A stretch of 64,000 bases of DNA from Prorocentrum cordatum (taxonomy: Eukaryota; Sar; Dinophyceae; Prorocentrales; Prorocentraceae), in NCBI GenBank assembly GCA_963575745.1, contig CAUYUJ010005681.1, forward strand, positions 83,680 to 147,679. The letters run 5' to 3'. This document shows, piece by piece, positions 42,343-53,681 of the stretch. The translations under genes and the position numbers were made by a program. The notes under the pieces were generated by a model. The model worked only from the letters and a program-made list of their open reading frames with translations. It did not search any database and was not told the origin of the DNA. Position 1 is the first letter of the stretch. Each line of letters opens with the position of its first letter.

Positions 42343-43375
42343 CGTTGCGTACTTCCCAATCGTATGAACCGCACATAGTCAGACTTATCACCCCCCATCC
42401 TCGTGGCAGTGCGCCATCGTTACCGCGGTCGCCAGTGATTCGCAGCATACTGGGGCTCTTCATGGGATAGTGTTGCTTGCTGCGCTTTTGTGTTGCAGCC
42501 CGCCGGTGGACGCAGACATCAAAACATTGAACGTGACCCGTGTCACGCGCGGACGCGCGCGGTGCAGTCGCGCTTTCACTGCCGTCTCTCTGCTCCATTA
42601 TGCTCCTGCTCCTCCTCGTCAGCATCAGGGTGGAAGCGATACGAGAGCGGAAGTCGGCAGATGCTGCTGCTGCTGCCGCCGCTTCGGAGCGGACGCCGGG
42701 GAGAGGCCACAAATGTACAACGAAGGTCAGCATCGAAACCCAATGGTGACAGCATCTATGATCGCGGGTCGAGGGTTCACGGGCCCCTCCACCCCCAGGT
42801 GGGATGGTCCACGGCCCCCCCCCTGGATGGCATAGGGGGGGACAACAAAGACAAATAGAAAGGCAAAGACAAAGACGACGGCGACGACGAAGACGACGAC
42901 GACGACGATGACAAAACGACGAACACATATTTTGCTTCGAGCGATCCCCAACGAAACCATCGGCGTTTGTTCCCAACGGTGCGCACGCCTACCGGAACGT
43001 TGTGCGCGGGGCCCGGCGGTCTTGGCCAGCGCGTCGGCTGCAAGTTGATGTTTTCCGAAAGTCTAGCAACCCCAGGGCCCCTGACGAACGAAACCGAACC
43101 AAGTCCGGGAAGTCACGACGGCCCGTAGGCAGGACGGCGTGCTTGGAAGAGGAGCAGGATGTGGAGGACGAGGAGGGGGAGGAGGAGCAGGATGCGGAGG
43201 CAGAGGCGGAGGAACACCTTTGCCTCGGGAGTGGTTGCGATTCTCGAACCAATTTTACCTAACAGCGAAGACTGATAGGTTTCTAGTAGTGTCAGAAGAG
43301 ATCATCTTGACTCCCCAGGGGGGTCTGGGCAGGATCCGGGGAGAATCCGCGGAAGTCGTTTTAAGCAAACAGTTA
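42343..43375. other. No gene seen; short GAC-type run
   Basis: ACG/GAC run with variants at about 42874-42912, and a GAGGAGCAGGA-rich stretch near 43150-43215. Open frames are short and Ser/Arg/Ala-rich. One at 42470-42835 starts with a hydrophobic stretch but lacks other support. Confidence 0.5.
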
Positions 43376-43725
43376 CACACTTCGTGGCCTTCGAGGTCCC
43401 AGAACTCCACTCCCGGGCCACATTCTGAATGCACGGAGCCAACTGTAGGCCACTTCGTGGTCTCCGAGTTCCCAGAACTCCATTCCCGGGCCATCTTTTA
43501 AATGCCCGGAGCCAACTGTAGGCCACTTCGTGGTCTTCGAGTTCCCAGAACTCCATTCCTGGGCATGATTTTGAATGCCCGGAGCCAACTGTAGGCCACT
43601 TCGTGGTCTTCGAGTTCCCAGAACTCCATTCCTGGGCATGATTTTGAATGCCCGGAGCCAACTGTAGGCCACTTCGTGTTCTTCGAGTTCCCAGAATTCC
43701 ATTCCCGGGCCACATTTTGAATAAT
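43376..43725 (+). repeat. 73-bp tandem repeat
   Basis: GCCAACTGTAGGCCACTTCG starts at 43438, 43511, 43584 and 43657, an exact 73-bp period, with a partial unit before and after. Units differ by single bases (CACGGAGCC/CCCGGAGCC, GGGCCA/GGGCAT). Adjacent to the hexamer array that follows. Confidence 0.95.
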
Positions 43726-44578
43726 GAGGCAGGCTGAGGCTGAGGCTGAGGCAGGCTGAGGCTGAGGCAGGCTGAGGCTGAGGCCGAGGCTGAAGGCAGG
43801 CTGAGGCTGCAGGCTGAGGCTGAGGCTGAGGCAGGCTGAGGCTGAGGCAGGCTGAGGCTGAGGCCGAGGCTGAAGGCAGACTGAGGCTGAGGCTGAAGCA
43901 GGCTGAGGCTGAGGCTGAGGCAGGCTGAGGCTGAGGCTGAGGCTGAGGCAGGCTGATGCTGAGGCAGGCTGAGGCTGAGGCTGAGGCTGATGCAGGCTGA
44001 GGCTGAGGCAGGCTGAGGCTGAGGCCGAGGCTGAAGGCAGACTGAGGCTGAGGCTGAAGCAGGCTGAGGCTGAGGCTGAGGCTGAGGCAGGCTGAGGCTG
44101 AGGCTGAGGCAGGCTGAGGCTGAGGCTGAGGCAGGCTGATGCTGAGGCAGGCTGAGGCTGAGGCCAGGCTGCAGGCTGAGGCTGAGGCTGAGGCTGAGGC
44201 AGGCTGAGGCTGAGGCTGAGGCAGGCTGATGCTGAGGCAGGCTGAGGCTGAGGCTGAGGCTGATGCAGGCTGAGGCTGAGGCAGGCTGAGGCTGAGGCCG
44301 AGGCTGAAGGCAGACTGAGGCTGAGGCTGAAGCAGGCTGAGGCTGAGGCTGAGGCAGGCTGAGGCTGAGGCTGAGGCAGGCTGATGCTGAGGCAGGCTGA
44401 GGCTGAGGCTGAGGCTGATGCAGGCTGAGGCTGAGGCAGGCTGAGGCTGAGGCCGAGGCTGAAGGCAGACTGAGGCTGAGGCTGAAGCAGGCTGAGGCTG
44501 AGGCTGAGGCAGGCTGAGGCTGAGGCTGAGGCAGGCTGATGCTGAGGCAGGCTGAGGCTGAGGCTGAGGCTGATGCAG
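43726..44578 (+). repeat. GAGGCT hexamer array with higher-order pattern
   Basis: About 850 bp of AGGCTG/AGGCAG/ATGCTG hexamers. A marker, GGCCGAGGCTGAAGGCAG, recurs at about 43780, 43870, 44022, 44296 and 44452, and whole stretches between markers are nearly identical, indicating recent block duplication. The minus strand is open throughout as Ser-Ala, Leu-Ser or Gln-Pro dipeptides; not regarded as a gene. Confidence 0.9.
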
Positions 44579-45140
44579 GCCACTGCGACTGTCATCGCGA
44601 ATGCGACTATGACTGCGAGAACAGCAGCATTCTACAACTGGATTCTCATCTGAATCTTAAGGGGAATGCTTCCAGATATGCTCCTACACATCGCTGTTAG
44701 GTTGCTTTGCCGGGATACTTTGTTTAGACAGTGTCTGGAGACCCTGTTATGGCCGAGGTTCGGTGTGGCCGTCAAAGCCCCTTCGCTTTCTGTGTCCCTT
44801 TCCTTATGGCTCATACAAAAAGGGGTTCTGAGGGACACGATTCTTGGATGTTTTTCGCCGCTTTCGGGCTCCAGGGACCTCAGCGGGCCCATGGATTTGT
44901 TGTTTTATCAGGGTTCCTGAGGATTCTTTGGGATTCCTGCAGGGTCTCTTTGAATGCGTTTCAGGATCCCACAGGATCCCCAAGGATTTCCCCAGGATTC
45001 CAAGTCAGCGCATTCCTTTGAATTCCTGAGGATCCCTGGGGGTTCCTTAGGAATCCTGCTGGTTCTTGAGGACTGCGTCTGACTTTTGAGGATTCCTCGG
45101 GGATCTGTAGCTTCCCTTCGGCTTCATTTCTGGTTGTTTA
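44579..45140. other. No gene; GGATTCC-rich array from ~44915
   Basis: 44579-44910 holds no supported frame. From about 44915 to 45110 words such as GGATTCCT, GGATCCC and AGGATTCC recur at 8-20-bp intervals as a degenerate repeat. Confidence 0.6.
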
Positions 45141-46290
45141 CGGTCCATTTCGGAACCGTATACGATGCACACAGGAATCGCACGCAATGCCCATATGCAC
45201 CGTATACGGTTCACATAAGAATCGTATACGACTCACATAGGAGTTGCGTACGGTTCGAATAGGACTCGTATACGATCAGCACAGGGTTCGTATACGAGCC
45301 ACATACGAATCGCAAGCGACTCACTTAGGAAGCGCGCAATATTCGATTCAAACACGCTTCGTACAATATTAAATGAGAATCGTGAACGGTCCACACAGGA
45401 AGCGAATCCGATACACGTAAGGCTTGTATTCTATGTGTACGATTCACATGGACATGTAAACGGGGCACATTGAATCGTACGAAATTCACATACCAGTGGA
45501 ATCGTATACATACAAGTCACATAGCACGCGTGTGCGTTTGACATTGGAGCCGCATCCCCCTCACATTGAAATCGTATACGTATGACACAGGTTCCGTATA
45601 ATACGATCCGCATAGGGATCGCACACGATTGCCATGATAATTGTATACGATTCACACAGGAGTCGTATACGATTCGCACAGGAACCGCATGCAAGTCACA
45701 TAGAAATTCGTAGACGGGTCACAGCGGCGTGTACGATCCACGTAGAAATCGTATACAATTCACATAGGATTCGTAAACGGCTCACGTAAGAACTGTATAC
45801 GATTCACAGAGGAGGCGCTTAGGATTCACACAGGGGTCGCATACGACCCGCATCGGAATCGTATACGCTTCGCATCGGAGTCGTGTACGATTCATACACG
45901 GCCCACATGCGATCCACAGGAACCGTATACGAGACACATGGGTCTGTATACGATTCGCATTGGAATCGTTTACCAATTCACATACTATTCGTTTACGATT
46001 GACAGCATTCGTGTACGTTTCACAAGCCGTCTGCGATGCACATTGGAATCGACTACGAACCACCTCGGTTTTGCATACGATTCAGGGAGGACACTGTATA
46101 CGGTTCGCATCGGAATCGTGTACGATTCACGTAGGAGTCGTACTCGGTTCACATTGAAATCGTACACATTTCATATATAAGTTCCGTGAGCGCCGTAAGC
46201 GCATCACATCGGAATCGCAAACGACTCACGTCGTTTACTCATACGTGTGTATATATATATATATATATATAAACCAGTATACGATTCGCA
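45141..46290. repeat. Degenerate array of CGTATACG palindromes
   Basis: About 1.1 kb built of units near 20-26 bp of the form CACATAGGAATCGTATACGA. The hexamer GTATAC occurs at least 16 times by eye, usually inside ATCGTATACGAT-like palindromes; many other units keep half of it (AATCGT, ACGATTC). GC content is visibly lower than in the flanks. The array ends in a (TA)n run at 46250-46271. Confidence 0.85.
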
Positions 46291-48087
46291 CCGGAGCCGC
46301 CCGCTAAGAACATCATTGCTGCGGATGGGTTGTCCACCGGGTGTTTTTCCCCAGGAGACCATGTGGGTCCGTAAAACAGGCACACCACTCGCATTCCACC
46401 CTTTCCAAATACATATGTTTTACTACCGAAAACAAGTGCGGAAGGTTTTCCGAAGCTTTCATTCCAAAGGGGTGCCCCCCGCTCAGCCAAAGGATAGCCC
46501 GTCCAACCGGGGTACAGCCCATCCAGCCAGGGTATCGACTATTGCCCCCCTCTCCCCTTCCCCCCTCCCTGCCCCTCCTCCCTCCCTCCTCCCTCCCCCC
46601 ATCCCCTCCCTCCCCCACTCCGCCCCGACAGGAGCCATCCAGGGAGCCCGACGGCCCGGTCGGACTGCCTGACCACCACGCTGGCCCGGGGAGCAGTTTG
46701 GTCGACGTCGTCGTCGTCATCGTCGTTGTTGTTGTTGTTGTTGTTGTTGCTGTTGTTGTTGTTGTTGAACATTATTACTTCTAAAGAATAATTATTGTTG
46801 GGACCCCTGGTGCACGACCCCCCCGCCGCGCCTAGGCCGCAGCCTCATTTTCATCATTTTCGTGAGGAAGTCTCAGGCAAAACGGGGGTCCGGATCCGGT
46901 TGTGTTGTTACGATCGGTTTTCCCTTGCAAAAAATATGCTAAAGTGGACATTTCTTGTTCTAACATAACCAAACTTCAAGAATCCCTTGCCAAAAATAAG
47001 GTAAAGTGGACATTCGCGCGCGCAAGACGAAATCCTTCCAAAACCTTAGTTTTCGTAACGATTTTAACATAAAAACATCAAAAAACATCGCCCCCGTGAC
47101 TCATCCCTCAACCCCCCACCCCCCCGGCCGGATTTCTTTTCTTCTTTCCGCGGGGGGTCAACCTTCGCGGCGACCCGTTAAACCCGGGACCCCTGGCGGC
47201 GCATGGATTTCTTTCTTTCTTCCCCGCGCGCGTTGCCGTTGGAACCCCTGAACCCCTCCGACTACCGTACAACTCGTACTTGAGTACAACTGGTACTATC
47301 ATGTCCTATCGCGCAGTTGTTCCTAGAGAGCACAAGTCCCTAGTGCAACCGCGATTAAGGTGTTGTTGCATTGCACTTACAGTCTCGGCTCTCACGCTTT
47401 TTTTCCTCTGGTTGCGCTTGGGGGGGTGGGACCCCTCGCGCGGGCACCCCCGCGGCTGGGAGTTCATTCCTCTTCCGGAATTTGAGGGGGGGGTAACCCC
47501 CGTGCTCGAACCCCATCGCCAGGGTTTTTTTCTTTCCTCCGCGGAAACCGGACCCCCTGGGTTCTTCGGCGCGCCCCATTTTTTTTTCTTTCCGGTTGGG
47601 CCTCCATGGGTCTTAGGTTGGAGTCACCCGGGTGATCAAAAAACCAATGGTTTTTCAAAAAAAAAAAATGTCAAAATGTCTTCCCGCGCGCTCTTGCGGA
47701 TTTGTAGGAAACCCAACACTTTTTAATCATTTCTGTCAAACGGGCTTTTGCGAGCAACTTTTTCGAACTTCTGCAACAACGGTTGCGCACCTGCCAGGGC
47801 CATCATCCCTGTCAAATAATACCATGCGGGACACATTCGTTTTTTCTTCGCGCGCGCACGCCGTCGTCGTCGGCCGCGGGGCCCTGAATAGTAGCCACGG
47901 TCGTCCGCATGCCACGAAGTGAAGTGTCCGAACGTCATAGGGCGGGAAGCTGGGTGTGGGTGGTGGCGAAGAGTCGTTTGGAAATTTGGTAGAGCTTGAA
48001 CCGGCCCCCCCCAGAAAGTGGGGGTATTGCCCGCCTCCTATGAAAACCCTGGCACTGGTGAGAACGGAGTGTCCCCACGTGCTAGTA

Positions 48088-48088
<1 letters not shown>
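46291..48088. other. Gene-free region with several simple repeats
   Basis: CCT-rich 46540-46625. GTC/GTT run 46706-46768. An AT-richer stretch 46840-47090 in which CCCTTGC(A/C)AAAAAT ... TAAAGTGGACATT occurs twice (about 46923 and 46985). 47100-47640 repeats pyrimidine tracts (TTTCTTTC) next to C- or G-rich blocks. No frame is convincing as a gene. Confidence 0.55.

Positions 48089-48139
<51 letters not shown>
48089..48139 (+). repeat. (TTG)n run
   Basis: About 17 TTG/GTT units, leading straight into a phased CTTGG block (48140-48470). Confidence 0.95.
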
Positions 48140-48140
<1 letters not shown>

Positions 48141-48470
48141 CGTGGGTCTCCTTGGAGTCTCTTGACGCTTGTTGGGTGCTTCTTGGCGACGCCTGGGTTA
48201 CATTTTTGGGGTGCCTTGGGAGCTCGCTGGCTGTCTCGGGGGCCATATTGGGGAAAAGTCTCGAGATGGCAGTTCAGGTTTCCCCTCTTGGGTCCTCCTT
48301 GGGAGACCTTGATGGCCGCTTGGGCCCTTTGGAACGCTTTTGAAACCGAGATGCTGAGCATGCCGAAGTCAAGTAAACCTTCGAGATTTGAACGGTTTCC
48401 CTCTTCTTGGGCTGGTTCCCAGGGCCTCCGATATAGCTCAAGAGGCGCCCGATAGAGGCTGAGGACGGGC
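48140..48470 (+). repeat. Short phased CTTGG repeat block
   Basis: CTTGGAGTCT, CTTGGGTCCT and similar units in the plus orientation, more degenerate than in the 33-39 kb block; an island near 48335-48395 contains CGAGATGCTGAGCATGCCGA. Confidence 0.6.
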
Positions 48471-48574
48471 CGTATACAGGCCATAGCAAGTCATGTCGGC
48501 AGTGTGGCACCCCACCCACCTTTTGCGCTTTTGAAGACATCACTCGGGGATCTCCTAGACCGCTCGAGAGCGCC

Positions 48575-49018
48575 CGAGATGAGGAGGAGGAGGAGGAGGA
48601 GGAGGAGGAGGAAGAGGAGGAGGAGGAGGAGGAAGAGGAGGAGGAGGAGGAGGAGGAGGAGGAGAAGGATGAGGCGGAGGAGGAGGAGGAGGAGGAGGAG
48701 GAGAGAGAAGGAGAGAATGTCGAGGAAAGCTCAAATCCCTGGGAAGCGTTTGGGGAAGAGCTAGTACACCCGACTGCCGCTCCAGAGCTTGACCCCTGGA
48801 GGCCCGCGGGCCAAGGAACAAAAAACAGCAATGGCCCAAAACATGGACCGCGACAGCACAGCCCCAGACCTCCCCTCGGCCCCCGTCCGTGAACCTGTCG
48901 GCCGGTTTCTCCTCGTCTTCTTCCTCCTCCTCCCCCTTCCTCTTTCTCCTCCTCCTCCCTCCTCCTCCTCCTCCTCCTCCTCCTCCTCCTCCTCCTCCTC
49001 CTCCTCCTCCTCCCCAGC
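48575..49018 (+). repeat. (GAG)n followed by (CCT)n
   Basis: Purine run 48578-48705, about 200 bp of ordinary sequence, then pyrimidine run 48905-49015. The two are complementary and could pair into a long hairpin. Confidence 0.85.
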
Positions 49019-50794
49019 ATGGGATTTTCACATCCTTGTCGGCGCCGAGGCGCCGCCGTCCCGCCCCTCGCAGGGCCGTCCCGCGTGACGCGGGGGGCGC
49101 AGTTTTCAGTGTTCTCTTCGGCCCCCCGATCCTCGAGGGGTCGAGGGCCCCGAGGGCAACACGCAGCGGCAAGAGGGCGGCTGGGCTGGCTCCTTGGAGC
49201 TCGACGAGGCGCGCGTCTTCGCCCCGGCCCCGTGCTGATCGGAGGGGGTGGGTGTCGGTGTGTCTCAGGGGAGGCCAAGCGTACCCCAGGACACACGCAC
49301 CCTGGAGAGGGGTTCTCAGGGCCCACCTCGGGGCGCCCAACGGCTGCGTTTCGGCGCCCACCGCGGCTGGAACCGTGGCCGCTGCGACACCTCACTGGGG
49401 GTGCGTCGTCCTAGGGGTACGTTTGGCCCTTCCCACGGGTCGGGTGCGTTTCGACTTTCCTGGCCCTCCCAGACGCCCTTGCGCCCTCCCAGGCGCCCTT
49501 GCGCCCTCCCAGACGCCCCCCAGACGCCCCTGCGCCCTGGCCCGGGCCGGGGCGTGCGGGCTTCAAGTATTTCGCCGGCAAGTTCTGCTTCGACTTTGTG
49601 CCCCGCGAGGAGGGGCGGGCAGGGTGGCCATCTCTCCTCCTGGCCTCCTTTACCCTACCTCCTGCCCCTTCTACTCCTCCACTTCGCCTCCCTCGTGTTC
49701 CTGCTTCCCCTCCGCCTCCCTCCCTCCCTCATCCTTCCGTTCTTGTCCCCGTCCTCCCACTCCTTGCCCCATCTCCTAATCGTCACCATCTTCATGATCA
49801 CCATCATCACCGTCACCATTCCGGACGACTAGTGCTACTCGCCATTACCATCATCACCATCATTTTCTTCTCATCACACATGACTAGTGCTATCACCACC
49901 ATACCATCATCTCCCTCTCCCTGCCTCTTTCTCGTCCTCCTCCTCCTCCTCCTCTTCGTCATCCTCCCCCCATCCTCCCCGATCCACATCCTGACTTCTT
50001 CCTTCTTTCTTCATTCCCTCATCCTCGCCTCCTCCACTCGTTGTCATCTTCTTTCATCCCCGTCACCACATTCTACCTCTTCATCCCGCCCTTTCCGTCT
50101 CCTCCTTCTCCTCCTCCTTCATTCGCCTATGGCTCCTCTACACGTCTCTGATCCTTCCTCCCCCTCATCATTCCTCACCGTTGTCCTCATCATCTGAGCC
50201 ATCATCCTTCATGTCCTTCCCTTTCTCTTCTTTGTCGTCGTCATCTTCGTTATCCTCCTCATCATCGTCCTCCTCCTTTTCCTGCTTCCACTCCGCTGAC
50301 TCGTCTTACCGCTCATCCTTCGCCTGTTTTTCCTCTTATTGTCCATGCGCGTCTGCGCTGGCGCACGGCTGCCTGCTACTGGCGGGAGGGTGTGGTGGGG
50401 TGCATCGTGAAGGAGGAGGAAGACGTCGTCGTCCTCGTCCTCGTCGTCGTCGTCGTCGTCGTCCTCCTCCTCCTCCTCCTCCTCCTCTACCTCCTCCTCC
50501 TCCTCTTCCTCCTCCTCCTGTGTCTAGCAAGGGTAAAGACAATTTGGACAGGCTGGGCCAAGGCTTGACGCCCAGGCGATTGCAGGGGAGGGGGGCTTTG
50601 TCGTGTTCCACGGTGTGCAGTTTATTCTAAGCCGCACTGTGGGGCATCGTGGGGTGAAACAAGGCGTGGGAGGGGGGCACTCCGAGCGGTGAGAGCCGAA
50701 GTGAGCATAAACAAGTTGTTCCCCATATCCCAAGATGGGGTTCTTGTTATTACTTGGACGCCTCCTACTCCCTCTTCTTCTCCGCCCCTCCTCT
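49019..50794. other. Mostly gene-free; one possible exon fragment
   Basis: Between 49553 and 49620 one plus-strand frame reads AGFKYFAGKFCFDFVPREEG, which looks like real protein, but nothing around it does. 49780-50350 is rich in CATCACCATCAT, TCCTCC and TTCCTC. 50425-50520 is a GTC then CCT run. No other feature is supported. Confidence 0.45.
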
Positions 50795-51110
50795 CGGACT
50801 TACTCATACTCAGACTTACTCATATCCAGACTTACTCATACACAGATTTACTCATACTCATACATACTCATACTCAGACCTACTCATACTCAGACTTACT
50901 CATACCCAGACGTACACATACACAGACTTACACATACACATATTTACTCATACCCATACTTACTCATACCCAGACGTACTCATATACAGACTTACTCATA
51001 CATAGATTTACTCTTATTCAGACCTACTCATACTCAGACCTTCTCCGAGCCTGAGTTACTCAACGCACGGACTGAGATCTACTCACACTCAGACCTAGTC
51101 ACACTCGGAC
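50795..51110 (+). repeat. ACTCATAC/CAGACTT short tandem repeat
   Basis: Six- to twelve-base words TACTCA, TACACA, CAGACT in runs of about 18 bp (ACTTACTCATACTCAG-like), more than 15 units. Its open frames (Thr/His/Tyr/Leu repeats) are artefacts. Confidence 0.9.
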
Positions 51111-51116
51111 TCGCAA

Positions 51117-52120
51117 GGGGGGCCGCCAGGGGTGTTTTCACTGGCCCGTTCGCGGCCAGTTTGTGGGGATGTCTCAGGCGGTTTCGCTTGTTTCGGTGCC
51201 CAACATCATTTGCTTTCAAAGCAGATTTTGAGGATGTCTCCGGCGGGGCGCTGATTTCGGCACCCCTAAGGGGAGCCGCCATGGGGTGTTTTCACGGGCC
51301 CGTTCGCGGCCAGTTTATGGGGATGTCTCAGGCGGTTTGCTTGTTTCGGTGCCCAACATCCTTTCTGCTTTCAGAGCAGATTTTGAGGATGTCTCCGGCG
51401 GGGCGCTGGTTTCGGCACCCCTAAGGGGGGCCGCCAGGGGTGTTTTCACTGGCCTGTTCGCGGCCAGTTTGTGGGGATGTCTCAGGCGGTTTCGCTTGTT
51501 TCGGTGCCCAACATCATTTGCTTTCAAAGCAGATTTTGAGGATGTCTCCGGCGGGGCGCTGATTTCGGCACCCCTAAGGGGAGCCGCCATGGGGTGTTTT
51601 CACGGGCCCGTTCGCGGCCAGTTTATGGGGATGTCTCAGGCGGTTTGCTTGTTTCGGTGCCCAACATCCTTTCTGCTTTCAGAGCAGATTTTGATGATGT
51701 CTCCGGCGGGGCGCTGGTTTCGGCACCCCTACGGGGGGCCGCCAGGGGTGTTTTCACGGGCCCGTTCGCGGCCAGTTTGTGGGGATGCCTCAGGCGGTTT
51801 GCTTGTTTCGGTGCCCAACTTGTTTTTTTCAGAGCAGATTTTGAGGATGCTTCAGACAGGGCGCTGGTCTCAGCACTCCTAAAAAGAGCCGCCAGGGGGT
51901 AAGACACGGGCCCTTTCGCGGCCAGTTTGTGGGGATGTCTTTGGTCGTTTGCTCGTTTTCATGCCCAGCATCCTTGGCTTTCAGAGTAGATTTTGAGCAT
52001 GTCTCAGGCGGGGCGCTGGTGTGGGCACCCCTAAGGGGAGCCGCCAGGAATGTTTTCACGAGCCCGTTCGCGGCCATCTTGCGGGGATGTCTCAGGCGGT
52101 TTGCTCGTTCTCTGGCTGCG
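51117..52120 (+). repeat. 154-bp satellite in 308-bp dimers
   Basis: CCGCCA starts at 51123, 51276, 51431, 51584, 51739, 51889 and 52041, spacings 153-155 then 150-152. Odd and even units alternate in sequence for the first four copies (CCAGGGGTGTTTTCACTGG versus CCATGGGGTGTTTTCACGGG), i.e. a dimeric higher-order repeat; later units are more diverged. Each unit contains GATGTCTCAGGCGGTTT and, about 62-64 bp further, GATGTCTCCGGCGGGGCGCT. Confidence 0.9.
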
Positions 52121-52189
52121 AGGATGCACATATAGGGGACTCCACGCAGTGAGTGATTTCAGGCTGGCGGTCTCACAGGAGAAACATCC

Positions 52190-53585
52190 TCGTCCTCCTG
52201 CTCCTCGCTCCTCCCCCTCCTCGCCACCATCCTCGTCCTCCTCCTCCTCCTTCTCCTCCTCCTCCTCCGCCTCCTCCTCATCCTCCTCGTCGTCGTCCCC
52301 CTCCTCCTTCTCCTCGTCGTCGTCGTCGTGCTCCTCCTCCTCTTCCTCCTCCTCCTCCTTCTCCTCCTCCTCCTCCTCTTTCTCCTCCTCCTCCTCCTCC
52401 TTCTCCTCCTCCTCTTCCTCCTCCTCCTCCTACTACTCCCCTCTTTCTCCTCCTCGAGGAGGAGGAGGAGGAGCGGGAGGAGGAGAGCGAGGAGGAGAAG
52501 CAGCAGCAGCAGGAGGGGCAGGAGCAGACGGAGGAGCAGGAAAATGATTGGCCTCCTGAGCAGACGGGGCATGCTTGTTTGCAGCAGACAGGGGCTGGCC
52601 CCCCTCCCAAGAGGACGACGCCCCTCGGCCCGACGGCGACCCGCAGGACGGCGACCCGCTCTTCGAGCAGGTTCCGTCGCTGGCTGGGGGCGGGAGGTGG
52701 GCAGGAGGAGGAAGAAAAAGAGAGGAGGAGGAGGAGGAGGAGGAGGAGGAGGAGGAGGAGGAGGAGGAGGAGGAGGAGGAGAGGAGGAGGAGGAGGAGGA
52801 GGAGGAGGAAGGAGGAGGAGGAGGAGGAGGAGGAGGAGGAGGCGGAGGGAGGCGGAGGCGGAGCGGAGGCGGGGAGGAGGAGGAGGAGGAGGAGGAGGAG
52901 GAGGCGGAGGCGGAGGAGGAGGCGGAGGCGGAGGCGGAGGAGGAGAGGATGAGAGGATGAGGAGGAGGAGGACGAGGAGGAGAGGAGGATGAGAGGAGGA
53001 GGAGGAGAAGGCGGAGGCGGAGGCGGAGGCGGAGGCGGAGGCGGAGGAGGAGAGGGAGGAAGAGGAGGAGTTGGAAGAGGAGGAGAGGAGGAGGAGGAGG
53101 AGGAGGAGGAGGAGGAGGAGGAGAGAGGACGGAGGAGGAGGAGGAGGAGGAGGAGGAGGGCGGAGGGCGGAGGCGGAGGCGGAGGCGGAGGCGGGGAGGA
53201 GGCGGAGGGAGGAGGAGGAGGAGGCGGAGGCGGAGGAGGAGGAGGAGCGGAGGCGGAGGCGGAGGAGGAGGAGGATGAGGAGGAGGAGGAGGAGGAGGAC
53301 GAGGAGGAGGAGGAGGAGGATGAGGAGGAGGAGGAGAAGGCGGAGGCGGAGGCGGAGGCGGAGGCGGAGGCGGAGGAGGAGGAGGAGGAAGAGGAGGAGT
53401 TGGAAGAGGAGGAGGAGGAGGAGGAGGAGGAGGAGGAGGAAGAGGAGGAAGAGGAGGAGCAGGAGGAGGAGGAGAAGGCGGAGGCGGAGGCGGAGGAGGA
53501 GGAGGAAGAGGAGGAGGAGGAGGAGGAGGAGGAGGAGGAGGAGGCGGAGGCGGAGGCGGAGGCGGAGCGGAGGAGGAGGAGGACC
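52190..53585. repeat. 1.4-kb polypyrimidine/polypurine tract
   Basis: About 250 bp of CCT/CTC/CTT (52190-52450), then a purine tract (52453-52530), about 180 bp of mixed sequence (52530-52705), and about 870 bp of GGA/GAG with GCGGAG variants (52710-53585). The two halves are complementary and long mirror repeats occur within the purine half, so hairpin and triplex (H-DNA) structures are possible. All ORFs over it are poly-Glu/Gly/Arg or Ser/Leu/Pro artefacts. Confidence 0.9.
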
Positions 53586-53681
53586 ATCGCAGGCGAATGA
53601 GGAAGGCTAGGGTTAGGTAGACCCGGCCCGAACCGAAACCTTAGGGTTACATCCGCTCTCCCCTCACGCACTCATTCGACC

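Noticed and set aside
43498-44595. 365-codon minus-strand frame of Ser-Ala, Leu-Ser and Gln-Pro repeats
   Set aside because: All three frames of the hexamer array are open and give dipeptide repeats; no start context or conserved domain.
48274-49395. Long minus-strand frame across 48.3-49.4 kb
   Set aside because: Poly-Ser/Arg runs from GAG and CCT tracts and no motif; all frames are open there because the repeats lack stops.
50754-51005. Thr/His/Tyr-rich frame over the ACTCATAC repeat
   Set aside because: Same peptide repeat appears in overlapping frames of a simple DNA repeat; not a gene.
51117-52120. Regular repeats suggesting a CRISPR-like array
   Set aside because: The whole 154-bp unit is repeated without unique spacers, no cas genes are near, and the setting is eukaryotic; it is a satellite. 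The same applies to the 73-bp array at 43376-43725.
53605-53660. TAGGGTTAGG and TTAGGGTTA words near the LINE 3' end, like telomere repeats
   Set aside because: Isolated single units with mismatches, of TTAGGG rather than TTTAGGG type; not a repeat block.
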